Assembly (NCBI RefSeq): GCF_020886115.1 | Contig: NZ_AP025185.1 | Span: 2,345,409 to 2,409,408 of the forward strand | Length of the DNA: 64,000 bases | Source: Flavobacterium ammonificans | GTDB taxonomy: Bacteria > Bacteroidota > Bacteroidia > Flavobacteriales > Flavobacteriaceae | Direction: 5' to 3' | Shown: positions 1 to 9,742 of the stretch, piece by piece | How the letters are laid out: every line of letters begins with the position of its first letter | Numbering within the stretch: position 1 is the stretch's first letter | Program-made: the position numbers and the translations under genes | Notes under the pieces: model-generated | What the model saw: the letters and a program-made list of their open reading frames with translations, nothing else | The model's database searches: none | Told to the model about the DNA's origin: nothing

Positions 1-75
1 CGTATCTACCACAGCAGCATGGGATACAATCACATTAAGCAAACATAATAAAAGGAATAAATAGATTTTTTTCAT
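1..75 (-). CDS. N-terminus of an exported protein, cut by the window edge
   Basis: An ATG on the minus strand (complement of 73-75) opens a frame that runs off the left end without a stop. The 25 visible residues form a signal peptide: MKKIYLF, a Leu/Cys-rich hydrophobic core, then SHAAVVDT with a plausible signal peptidase I site after the Ala pair. It is therefore probably secreted or periplasmic. Nothing of the mature protein is visible, so no function can be given. The gene is separated from the next gene by 320 bp of AT-rich DNA. Confidence 0.6.
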   Translation of the reverse strand, partial: MKKIYLFLLLCLLNVIVSHAAVVDT

Positions 76-395
76 CTTATTTAATTTAGGTTTTAGATTA
101 GACCTTTCCAAAAAATTCAAAAAGCAGTATAGCAATATGAAAATTTTGAACTGCAATTTACACTATTTTTAAAAGAGAAAGTACCATTGATTACTAATTC
201 TAAAAAAGAGAGTAACATCCGATTAAGAAATTAAAAAACTTAACGAAACACCAACAAACAAATAACAAAAAGTTAACACAATAGTAGTCAATGTTATATG
301 ATCTTTGTTGATATAATAAACTGGTTATTTATTATATTGGTTTTGGTTAGTTTTTTAAATGCCGATTACTTTGGGGAGTAATCGGCATTTTTTAT
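76..395. other. 320-bp AT-rich intergenic region
   Basis: No convincing reading frame, tRNA or near-consensus Bacteroidetes promoter was found here. The only structured feature is a strong hairpin at its right end (357-394), listed separately. The stretch must hold the promoter of the exported-protein gene that reads leftward from 75, but no good CAAAnnTA (reverse -7 box) was recognised. Confidence 0.5.
357..394 (+). terminator. Strong hairpin with T-tract, plus orientation
   Basis: The arms AATGCCGATTACT and AGTAATCGGCATT enclose a six-base loop, and the right arm runs into TTTTTA. The T-tract is on the plus-strand side, although no plus-strand gene lies upstream. On the minus strand it lies just after the hydrolase stop codon at 396 and could also terminate that gene, but with a poorer U-tract. 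Confidence 0.6.
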
Positions 396-1181
396 TTATC
401 GATTAACCTTAATAAAGGAAAGTACTTTAGCATTAAACACATTAGGTTGCTCTACATTAACAACATGTCCTGAATTCTGAATTACACATAGTTGAGAACT
501 TCGGTAATGACTTTGCACTACTTTACGCACGGAAGGTAAAAACATATAATCTTCTTCTCCCATTACATACAAAGTAGGGATATTCAATTCTACTTGGCGA
601 AACCATCGCAAAACCGGATTAATTTCGGCAGTTAATTTGAACCATTTAATGAATTCTTTTTGGTACAATTTTTTTGCTTCGTTTATAAACAGAATTCGAG
701 ATTGCTTGTGATTTTTATTAGGCATTATCACAAAAGCAAAAAAGCGATACAATACCAAATAAGGTAATATATACTTAAAAATATTTCCCACAAACATTAA
801 AATTTGAGAACGGAAATTCATTTTAAGAATAGCACCACCCATAATCATACTTTGCACGCGTTCTGGGTACATTTCAGCCAATTGACGAATTAAAATTGTA
901 CCCAATGAAATTCCTACGAAATGTGATTTCTGTATTCGTAAATGATCCAATACTTCTAGAATGTCATTGGCAAGTGCCGAAAAAGTATATTTTTGTTTGA
1001 ATGCCTTTTTCAAGTTGGTTTGAGAAGCTCCATGACCACGTAAATCCAACAACAATACATTATATTCTTTTTGAAAATCACGAATTTGTTTGAACCATAT
1101 AGACGAACTGCCACCAGCCCCATGGACAAAAGTCACCCATTGGTCGCTATCTTTATTTTCGTAAATGGTAAAATTAATCAA
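396..1181 (-). CDS. Alpha/beta-fold hydrolase
   Basis: This 261-residue protein has the alpha/beta-hydrolase layout. The oxyanion-loop motif HGAGG is at about residues 20-24 and LLDLRGHG at about 44-51. The nucleophile elbow GISLG has Ser92, with a probable acid Asp211 in MGEEDYMF and a catalytic His239 in NSGHV. A hydrophobic cap region (about 125-155) sits between the elbow and the acid. There is no signal peptide, so it is probably cytoplasmic. The family includes esterases, lipases and C-C hydrolases; the sequence does not show the substrate. It lies 39 bp downstream of pyrF on the same strand, so co-transcription is possible but no shared function is evident. Confidence 0.85.
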   Translation of the reverse strand: MINFTIYENKDSDQWVTFVHGAGGSSSIWFKQIRDFQKEYNVLLLDLRGHGASQTNLKKAFKQKYTFSALANDILEVLDHLRIQKSHFVGISLGTILIRQLAEMYPERVQSMIMGGAILKMNFRSQILMFVGNIFKYILPYLVLYRFFAFVIMPNKNHKQSRILFINEAKKLYQKEFIKWFKLTAEINPVLRWFRQVELNIPTLYVMGEEDYMFLPSVRKVVQSHYRSSQLCVIQNSGHVVNVEQPNVFNAKVLSFIKVNR

Positions 1182-1220
1182 GGATCTATTTTTTTGTAAA
1201 TATAGAAATAAAAAAATAGC

Positions 1221-2033
1221 TTAACTCAAAATAGCCATCATTTCTTGCTGCATTTGTAAGGCTTCAGCTCTTGCTTTTTCAGCAAAATCAATTCCATTTG
1301 AAGCATAAATAATCGCTCTCGACGAATTAATCAACAATCCCACATTAGCATTCATTCCGTATTTACAAACCTCAGATAGGCTTCCTCCTTGCGCTCCTAC
1401 TCCAGGAACTAACAAGAAACTGTCCGGAACTATTTTTCTAATCTCTGTAAAATATTCTGCTTTGGTTGCACCCACAACATACATCAAATTGTGACTGTTT
1501 TTCCAAGATTTGGATGTTTCCAAAACTTGTTTGTACAATTCAGTTCCATTCACATTCAACGTTTGAAAATCAAACGCTCCTTCGTTAGAAGTCAAGGCCA
1601 ACATAATTGTATGTTTGTCTTCGAATGCTAAAAATGGTTCTACCGAATCTTTACCCATATAGGGAGCCACAGTAACCGAATCAAAATTCAAATCTTCAAA
1701 AAATGCTTTGGCATACATCGTAGACGTATTCCCAATATCGCCTCTTTTAGCATCGGCAATGGTGAAAATAGCTGGGTAGTTTTCGTTGATATAACGAATT
1801 GTTTTTTCTAACGACAACCAACCTTTAATTCCATAAGCTTCATAAAAAGCGGTGTTGGGTTTATACGAAACTGCCAAATCATGAGTCGCATCAATAATGG
1901 CTTTGTTGAATTCAAAAATCGGATCTTCAGTTTCTAATAAATGCTGCGGAATCTTATTCAAATCCACATCCAAACCTACACATAGGAATGATTTTTTGAG
2001 TTGAATTTGATCAATTAATTGTTGTGTTGTCAT
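1221..2033 (-). CDS. pyrF: Orotidine 5'-phosphate decarboxylase
   Basis: This enzyme catalyses the last step of de novo UMP synthesis, decarboxylating OMP to UMP in the cytosol. The 270-residue length fits the longer type-2 (TIM-barrel, mycobacterial-like) subfamily. Visible motifs are CVGLDVD near residue 18, the catalytic [10 protein letters not shown] around residues 94-103 with Lys96 and Asp99, and the phosphate-binding [11 protein letters not shown] near the C-terminus. The start MTTQQL is preceded by an AT-rich leader containing short CGCAAAGTTCGC repeats. It lies downstream of prfA on the same strand, but a terminator-like hairpin at 2092-2128 separates the two genes. Confidence 0.95.
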   Translation of the reverse strand: MTTQQLIDQIQLKKSFLCVGLDVDLNKIPQHLLETEDPIFEFNKAIIDATHDLAVSYKPNTAFYEAYGIKGWLSLEKTIRYINENYPAIFTIADAKRGDIGNTSTMYAKAFFEDLNFDSVTVAPYMGKDSVEPFLAFEDKHTIMLALTSNEGAFDFQTLNVNGTELYKQVLETSKSWKNSHNLMYVVGATKAEYFTEIRKIVPDSFLLVPGVGAQGGSLSEVCKYGMNANVGLLINSSRAIIYASNGIDFAEKARAEALQMQQEMMAILS

Positions 2034-2044
2034 TGTTGTGTGTT

Positions 2045-2084
2045 TAAACGCAAAGTTCGCAAAGTTTTTCGCAAAGTTCGCGAT
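2045..2084. repeat. Short repeat CGCAAAGTTCGC, two copies
   Basis: The 12-mer CGCAAAGTTCGC occurs at 2049-2060 and again at 2070-2081, with a shared AAAGTTTT in between. It sits in the pyrF leader just upstream of the start codon. No function can be read from the sequence; it may be a decayed copy of a dispersed repeat. Confidence 0.6.
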
Positions 2085-2091
2085 ATGTTTT

Positions 2092-2128
2092 AAAAAAAAA
2101 TGCCAAACTTAATTCTAGTATGGCATTT
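2092..2128 (-). terminator. Rho-independent terminator after prfA
   Basis: Read on the minus strand, AATGCCATACT and a short loop are followed by the pairing arm with TTTGGCATT and a run of nine T. It lies about 90 bp downstream of the prfA stop codon and should separate prfA transcription from pyrF. Confidence 0.7.
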
Positions 2129-2219
2129 GATTTATTCTAAACTTAATATTTATTATTTTGATTATCAGAGATAATTTTAAAATTATCTTTATCCTTTAAT
2201 CTGTGGCAAACCAAAAAGA

Positions 2220-3296
2220 CTAAAAAACTTCGCTAGCTTCTTTCAGTTTCTCAGTATTGTTTACCAATTGCAATTCGTCAACAATTTTCTGAATATCGCC
2301 ATTCATAATGTTACCCAAATCATATAACGTCAACCCAATACGGTGATCCGTTACACGACCTTGCGCATAATTATAGGTACGAATTTTAGCTGAACGGTCA
2401 CCTGAACTTACTTGAGAAGTACGCTTAGACGCATCTTCTTCTTGTTTCTTAGCCAATTCCATTTCGTACAAACGAGAGCGTAAAACCGTTAACGCCTTAT
2501 CTTTATTTTTATGTTGCGATTTCTGATCTTGACATTGTGCTACCAATCCAGTTGGAATGTGTGTCAAACGAACGGCTGATTTAGTCGTATTTACCGATTG
2601 ACCACCAGGCCCTGAAGAACAGAAGAAATCCACACGAACATCATTCATATCAATTTGCACATCAAACTCTTCCGCTTCTGGTAACACCATTACTGTTGCT
2701 GCCGATGTGTGTACACGCCCTTGTGTTTCAGTTTGTGGTACACGTTGCACACGGTGAACTCCTGCTTCAAACTTCAAAGTTCCATATACATCTTCTCCAG
2801 TGACTTCAAAAATAACCTCTTTAAATCCACCAGAAGTTCCTTCGTTCATATCTACAACCGATGTTCTCCAGCCTCTACCCTCACAATATTTAGTGTACAT
2901 ACGGAACAAATCTCCTGCAAAAATACTCGCTTCGTCTCCACCAGTTCCAGCACGAACCTCTACCATTACATTTTTAGCATCTTCAGGATCTTTAGGGATC
3001 AACATGAATTTGATTTCTTCTTCTAGTTCTGGCAAACGCTCTTTAGCTTCGTCTAATTGCATTTTGGCCATTTCTACCATTTCAGCATCAGATCCATCCG
3101 AAATTATTTCGTTGGCTTCATCAATATTAGCCATTAACAAAACATACTCGTCGCGTTTCTCGGCCAAGGCTTTCAATCCTTTATATTCTTGATTCAATTG
3201 CACATAACGCTTCTGATCTGAAATTACATCAGGTTGAATAATCAAATCCGAAATCTCATCGAAACGTTGCTTTACTATTTGAAGTCTATCTAACAT
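2220..3296 (-). CDS. prfA: Peptide chain release factor 1
   Basis: RF1 recognises UAA and UAG stop codons in the ribosomal A site and triggers peptide release. The 358-residue length is normal. The stop-codon reading tripeptide is PQT at residues 187-189 (within [12 protein letters not shown]), in the place of the PxT motif of RF1 rather than the SPF of RF2. The catalytic GGQ is at 231-233 in [12 protein letters not shown]. The GGQ glutamine is the expected substrate of PrmC, encoded at 59719-60597. A -7 box (3320-3327) lies 24 bp upstream of the start, and a copy of the structured repeat (3381-3442) lies further upstream. Confidence 0.97.
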   Translation of the reverse strand: MLDRLQIVKQRFDEISDLIIQPDVISDQKRYVQLNQEYKGLKALAEKRDEYVLLMANIDEANEIISDGSDAEMVEMAKMQLDEAKERLPELEEEIKFMLIPKDPEDAKNVMVEVRAGTGGDEASIFAGDLFRMYTKYCEGRGWRTSVVDMNEGTSGGFKEVIFEVTGEDVYGTLKFEAGVHRVQRVPQTETQGRVHTSAATVMVLPEAEEFDVQIDMNDVRVDFFCSSGPGGQSVNTTKSAVRLTHIPTGLVAQCQDQKSQHKNKDKALTVLRSRLYEMELAKKQEEDASKRTSQVSSGDRSAKIRTYNYAQGRVTDHRIGLTLYDLGNIMNGDIQKIVDELQLVNNTEKLKEASEVF

Positions 3297-3319
3297 CTTA
3301 TTTTTCCTTTATTGGACGG

Positions 3320-3327
3320 CAAAAATA
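3320..3327 (-). promoter_or_regulatory. Candidate -7 box for prfA
   Basis: CAAAAATA on the plus strand reads TATTTTTG on the minus strand, an exact match to the Bacteroidetes -7 consensus TAnnTTTG. It would start transcription about 15 bp before the prfA ATG. No TTG -33 element is seen at the usual spacing. Confidence 0.45.
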
Positions 3328-3380
3328 CAAAAAAGATTGCAGAATTAATTTCTGAATTTCAGATTTTTTAGGAGCTAGTT

Positions 3381-3442
3381 CCAGCTGTACGCTATATCTG
3401 TATCGGCGAACCCCGCCGCTACAGGATGCCGCTATCATCTGG
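3381..3442 (-). repeat. Structured intergenic element, copy A
   Basis: Read on the minus strand the core has the outer arm CCAG, then ATGATAGCGGCATCC. An inner hairpin follows (TGTA-G-CGGCG, loop, CGCCG-A-TACA), then GATATAGCGTACAG and the pairing arm CTGG. It shares the invariant blocks AGCGGCATCC and GATAyAGCG with copies at 15215-15291 and 48757-48832, while both stems keep pairing with different bases. It lies upstream of prfA and points toward it. The short open frame that crosses it (3298-3513) is not believed to be a gene. Confidence 0.7.
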
Positions 3443-3504
3443 GCTAATTCAAATCTTTTCCTTAATATTGTATTCGTTTCAACAACCCTTTTAAATTTAT
3501 CAAA

Positions 3505-3978
3505 ATGCGTCAAGTCTTTCTTTTTTTATCAATATGCCTATTGCTATTTTCGTGCACTAACAACTCAAAAAACGAAAAAATAAGAGCATCTCAATGGCTT
3601 TTAGGTCAATGGAAAAACACATCCGAAGAAGGAATTATAGCTGAAAATTGGAGCCAACCCAACGATAGTACCTTGATTGCAACTTCTTATTACATCAAAG
3701 AAGAAGATACATTACATTTTGAAAATATTATTTTAAAAGAAACAGAGGGCGAATTAGTGTATGAAACCTCCATCAAAGGCCAAAACAATGACAAACCCAT
3801 TCTATTCCCTTTACTTTCAGAAACAGAGAATGAATTGATTTTTGAGAACCTCCAAAATGATTATCCTCAAAAAATCAAATACCAACGCAACTCAAAATCA
3901 GGAATTACTATTTCCGTTTCAGGAAAACAAGCTAAAAAAATAGTATCCGAACAATTTAAAATGACGAAAAGCAATTAA
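3505..3978 (+). CDS. Lipoprotein, DUF6265-like
   Basis: This 157-residue protein starts with a lipoprotein signal peptide: MRQVFLFLSICLLLFSC, with the lipid-modified cysteine at position 17. The mature part begins around ASQWLLGQWKNTSEEG, followed by ENWSQPNDSTLIATSYY. This pattern is typical of small Bacteroidetes lipocalin-like proteins assigned to DUF6265. It should be membrane-anchored after export, processed by Lgt (17149-18072) and the signal peptidase II pathway. No catalytic motif is visible and the function is unknown. It is transcribed divergently from prfA and ends against katG with a shared terminator. Confidence 0.75.
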   Translation: MRQVFLFLSICLLLFSCTNNSKNEKIRASQWLLGQWKNTSEEGIIAENWSQPNDSTLIATSYYIKEEDTLHFENIILKETEGELVYETSIKGQNNDKPILFPLLSETENELIFENLQNDYPQKIKYQRNSKSGITISVSGKQAKKIVSEQFKMTKSN

Positions 3979-4000
3979 TATAGTTAAACTAACTAAATGC

Positions 4001-4033
4001 AAAAAGCCGTCCCAATAATTGGAACGGCTTTTC
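4001..4033. terminator. Bidirectional terminator between the lipoprotein gene and katG
   Basis: AAAAGCCGTCCC and GGAACGGCTTTT form a GC-rich hairpin with A-tract and T-tract flanks. It lies between two converging genes and can serve both strands. Confidence 0.8.
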
Positions 4034-4051
4034 TAATCTATCTTTATTTGC

Positions 4052-6376
<2,325 letters not shown>

Positions 6377-6588
6377 TTAGATATTTCAAAGTTGGTGTTA
6401 TTATTCATTTGAATTACTAAAAGCCTAATGATATTTATTATATAATCATAGTAAAAACTTATAGAAACAAAATAGATCAATTATTGATATCTATAATTGT
6501 ATCGGTGAATTTTATGTTATTAAAAATTAAAGTTAAATTTAAATATCTTATTTACAACACTTTAAAATCCAAATATTATTTTATTAAG

Positions 6589-6601
6589 ATTTAATCTAAA
6601 T
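6589..6601. promoter_or_regulatory. Candidate operator, upstream copy
   Basis: ATTTAATCTAAAT is a 5-3-5 palindrome (ATTTA/TAAAT). The surrounding 16 bp (6590-6605) is repeated exactly at 6651-6666. It lies upstream of the receptor's -7 box. Its placement suggests an iron-responsive repressor site, but the protein that binds it is not known from sequence. Confidence 0.5.
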
Positions 6602-6628
6602 AAACTTTAACAATTCAAATATCGTTCT

Positions 6629-6636
6629 TATATTTG
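6629..6636 (+). promoter_or_regulatory. -7 box of the siderophore receptor promoter
   Basis: TATATTTG is an exact TAnnTTTG match, 34 bp before the receptor ATG. It lies between the two palindromes, so the predicted start point at about 6642 precedes the second palindrome. Confidence 0.5.
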
Positions 6637-6649
6637 CATTATTATATTT

Positions 6650-6662
6650 ATTTAATCTAAAT
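6650..6662. promoter_or_regulatory. Candidate operator, downstream copy
   Basis: The same palindrome ATTTAATCTAAAT as at 6589-6601, here inside the predicted leader and ending 8 bp before the receptor start codon. A protein bound here would block transcription or early elongation. Confidence 0.5.
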
Positions 6663-6670
6663 AAACAATT

Positions 6671-9076
6671 ATGAAAAAACAAATATACATTTTTATTATC
6701 GCCCTGCTCACTTGTTTTGTTAGCTATGCACAAGAAACAGGTTCGATTGAAGGAAACATAATTTCTAAAGACGGCTTACCACTTTCCGGTGTTTCAATTC
6801 GATTGGGTAAGAAAGCGTCAATTTCCAAAACAGATGTTATAGGAAGGTTTCATTTTGAAAATTTTCCGGTTGGTTTGCACACTATTACCATAGAAGCTGA
6901 AGGCCTGAAAAAACAAACCCAAGATGTTAAAGTGTTTGCGAATGAAACTACCAAAGTTACCTTTACTTTAGAGGAACAAATGGAGACATTAAGAGAAATT
7001 ATTATCGTTATAAAAGAAAGTCCGAATAAAAGAAAAATAAGTACTGTTCGTTCTGGTTTAAAGCCAATGGATATTCCGCAAAGCATGCAAACTATAGACA
7101 ATGAAGTTATTATGCAACAACAAGCTATTCGATTGAGCGAAGTAATAAAAAACGCAAACGGTGTCTATGTAGGATCAGCTCGTGGAGGAACACAAGAATC
7201 CTTTTGGTCTAGAGGCTATGATATGTCGGCAAATAATATGCTCAAAAATGGATTTCGCTACAATGCAGGATCCATTCCCGAAGTGTCTTCTTTGGACAAA
7301 GTGGAATTTTTAAAAGGGGGTTCGGCTTTATTATACGGTAATGTTTCTCCTGGAGGAATTCTAAATTTGGTTACCAAAACTCCATCCTTCAAAAAAGGGG
7401 GCGAAGTGGCAATACAATCAGGAAGTTATTCGTTTTACAAGCCTTCAATTGATTTTTACGGACCTTTAAATAAATGGATTGCGTACCGATTGAATGCTTC
7501 TTATGAAAATTCGGAAAATTTTAGAGAGGTAGTACAAAGAGAACGCTATTACATCAACCCATCGTTTTTATTGAATCTAAGTCCTAAAACGCAAATAACC
7601 TTACAAGGCGATTTTATGAATGATAATTGGACTCCCGATTTTGGTACAATTATAATTGGAAAGCAAATTTATGATGTACCAAGAGGAAAGTATTATGGTG
7701 CGGTATGGTCAAACGGAAATACGAAAACCGCTAGTGCATCTGCCCTCTTGAATCATTCGTTTAATAAAAATTGGAAACTCAATTTCAATTCATCCTACCA
7801 AAATTATGATCGTGAATGGAAAGGAACTGAACGTATTCAAATTAACAATCCAAACGGCACTTGGAGTCGTCCATTAGGACAAAATAAAAACTTAGAAGAA
7901 ATTTTGGGAGAGCAATTAAGTCTGCAAGGTTGTTTTACTACTGGAAAAATTAAACACCAAACCTTTTCGGGAATCGATTATGAAAATTCAGTAGCTACAG
8001 CAAATACTTTTGTTTTCTCACCTGTATATTATGACACCATTAATGTTTTTACTTTCAATCCAAATAATCAAACTACAGCTGAACCCAATGCAGCCAATAC
8101 CCAAAAAGCAATTACAACAACCAACCGTTTTGGAATTTATGCTCAAGATTTAATATCGTTTACCGAAAAATTCAAGATGTTGGCAGGAATCCGTTGGTCT
8201 TGGCAAGAAGCACAAGCTGCAACATATAAATTAACTACAAATCCGGTTAGTATTACAAAAGGGATTCGACTACAAGACAAAGCGTTTTCGCCAAAAATTG
8301 GATTCATCTATCAACCTGATAAAAATTCGTCAGTATTTGCAAGCTATTCTAATTCGTTTACACCAAATACTGGCACTACAGCTGATTTAAAACCTATTGA
8401 AGCATCGATTATTGATCAATATGAAATAGGAATTAAAAAAGATTTTTGGAATGGAATCTTGAGTACTAATGTTACAGTGTATCAAATTACCAACAGCAAT
8501 TTGTCACAAACCGCCGAGTTCAAAGCCGATGGTATTACTCAAAATACGGACACTACCATCAAAGTGTTGAATGGAGAAACCAAAAGTAAAGGAATTGAAA
8601 TTGACATTAATGCAAAACCAATAGACGGATTAAATATTGCAGCTGGATACAGCTATAACGACAGCCGTTATTCTAAAACCAATAAAGTGAACGGTGGTTT
8701 TATTGAAGGCGACAGATTAGTTAAAACTCCTGCAAATACAGCTAATTTAAGTTTCTTTTACAACATTCCATCAGGAAAACTAAAAGGGGTTTCTTTAGGG
8801 GCAATAGGAAACTATATTGGAGAGCGTTTTGGGGGATGGAACGATCAATATGTGGTAAATACAACTACAGGTGCAGTGACAATTAATGACAGAGACATTC
8901 CGTTGCAAGGATATACAACTGTAGATATTTCTGCTGGATATTCGCATAAAAAATGGAGCATTTTATGTAAACTTTCTAATATCACCAATGAATTAAATTA
9001 TACTGTTCATGAGAATTACAGTGTGAATCCAATTGCTCCACGCCAAATCATAACTAATTTAAAATATAAATTTTAA
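6671..9076 (+). CDS. TonB-dependent siderophore receptor
   Basis: This 801-residue outer-membrane receptor takes up ferric siderophores using TonB energy. It has a signal peptide ending SYAQ (about 1-21). A carboxypeptidase-regulatory-like domain follows (about 23-105, GSIEGNIISKDGLPLSGVSI), typical of Bacteroidetes receptors. The plug domain (about 130-235) contains IPQSMQTID, SRGYD and FLKGGSALLYG. A 22-strand type barrel ends in the terminal aromatic KYKF. The SRGYD/LLYG plug signature places it with ferrichrome/ferrioxamine-type receptors. The neighbouring PepSY protein fits a role in periplasmic iron reduction. The palindromes around the promoter suggest iron repression. The siderophore itself cannot be named. 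Confidence 0.9.
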   Translation: MKKQIYIFIIALLTCFVSYAQETGSIEGNIISKDGLPLSGVSIRLGKKASISKTDVIGRFHFENFPVGLHTITIEAEGLKKQTQDVKVFANETTKVTFTLEEQMETLREIIIVIKESPNKRKISTVRSGLKPMDIPQSMQTIDNEVIMQQQAIRLSEVIKNANGVYVGSARGGTQESFWSRGYDMSANNMLKNGFRYNAGSIPEVSSLDKVEFLKGGSALLYGNVSPGGILNLVTKTPSFKKGGEVAIQSGSYSFYKPSIDFYGPLNKWIAYRLNASYENSENFREVVQRERYYINPSFLLNLSPKTQITLQGDFMNDNWTPDFGTIIIGKQIYDVPRGKYYGAVWSNGNTKTASASALLNHSFNKNWKLNFNSSYQNYDREWKGTERIQINNPNGTWSRPLGQNKNLEEILGEQLSLQGCFTTGKIKHQTFSGIDYENSVATANTFVFSPVYYDTINVFTFNPNNQTTAEPNAANTQKAITTTNRFGIYAQDLISFTEKFKMLAGIRWSWQEAQAATYKLTTNPVSITKGIRLQDKAFSPKIGFIYQPDKNSSVFASYSNSFTPNTGTTADLKPIEASIIDQYEIGIKKDFWNGILSTNVTVYQITNSNLSQTAEFKADGITQNTDTTIKVLNGETKSKGIEIDINAKPIDGLNIAAGYSYNDSRYSKTNKVNGGFIEGDRLVKTPANTANLSFFYNIPSGKLKGVSLGAIGNYIGERFGGWNDQYVVNTTTGAVTINDRDIPLQGYTTVDISAGYSHKKWSILCKLSNITNELNYTVHENYSVNPIAPRQIITNLKYKF

Positions 9077-9127
9077 TTAAACCTTTCTTGAATAGCTTCG
9101 TCTATACAAAACAAAAAAATAGTGTTT

Positions 9128-9676
9128 ATGAAAAAAATTAATTGGAGAGACTTACACAGAGATTTAGGGTATTTTTATATTGGATTGATTGTATCCTTTG
9201 CCTTTTCTGGATTATTAATGAATCACCGTGATGTATGGCATCCAGAAAAATACACTTTGGAAACCAAAGCTATTGAAGTACAATTACCTGCTAAAAGCGA
9301 AATAAATGAAAAATATGCTGAGGAATTAGCCAAAAAATTAGGCATCGAAGGAAAATTAAAACGCCAAATGGTTAAAAAAGGAGAATTCAGAATGTCTTTT
9401 GAAAACCAAGACGTAGAAATTGACTTAAAAACGGGTAAAGGAGAAATTATTTCGTTTTTGAAAACACCAATCATAAGTCAAACAATGAAGTTACACAAGA
9501 ATACCTCTAACTTTTGGATTTACTATTCGGATATATTTGCAATAAGTCTAATTATCATTGCCTTAACAGGAACTATTATGGTCAAAGCCGGAAAGTTCAG
9601 TTGGAAACAACGCGGATGGAAATTAGCCGTTGCTGGAATTATTTTCCCTTTACTTTTCTTGTTTTTATTGGGTTAA
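9128..9676 (+). CDS. PepSY-associated membrane protein
   Basis: This protein of about 182 residues begins MKKINWRDLHRDLGYFY. The ATG at 9128 is preferred over an in-frame GTG at 9122. It has a membrane segment near residues 13-35, a soluble PepSY-like middle part, and two further membrane segments (about 130-152 and 160-180). The motif HRDLG and the conserved HKNTSNFW segment before the second membrane span provide candidate heme-binding histidines. Small relatives next to siderophore receptors (FoxB/FiuB type) are thought to reduce the imported iron complex at the inner membrane. It lies 51 bp after the receptor gene and is probably co-transcribed. Confidence 0.8.
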   Translation: MKKINWRDLHRDLGYFYIGLIVSFAFSGLLMNHRDVWHPEKYTLETKAIEVQLPAKSEINEKYAEELAKKLGIEGKLKRQMVKKGEFRMSFENQDVEIDLKTGKGEIISFLKTPIISQTMKLHKNTSNFWIYYSDIFAISLIIIALTGTIMVKAGKFSWKQRGWKLAVAGIIFPLLFLFLLG

Positions 9677-9690
9677 TTTATATTTAATTC

Positions 9691-9732
9691 AAAAAAAATC
9701 CCGTTCTAAATTTGGAACGGGATTTTTTTATG
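9691..9732. terminator. Bidirectional terminator between PepSY gene and valS
   Basis: AATCCCGTTC and GAACGGGATT form a strong hairpin flanked by A- and T-tracts, located between converging genes. Confidence 0.85.
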
Positions 9733-9742
9733 AATTTGTAGA

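Noticed and set aside
2709..3192. Two plus-strand open frames inside prfA
   Set aside because: They are shadows of prfA codon usage on the opposite strand, low-complexity, with no domain features.
3298..3513. 71-codon open frame on the minus strand between prfA and the lipoprotein gene
   Set aside because: It runs through structured element copy A and overlaps the lipoprotein start, and its protein has no family features. It is best explained by the repeat.
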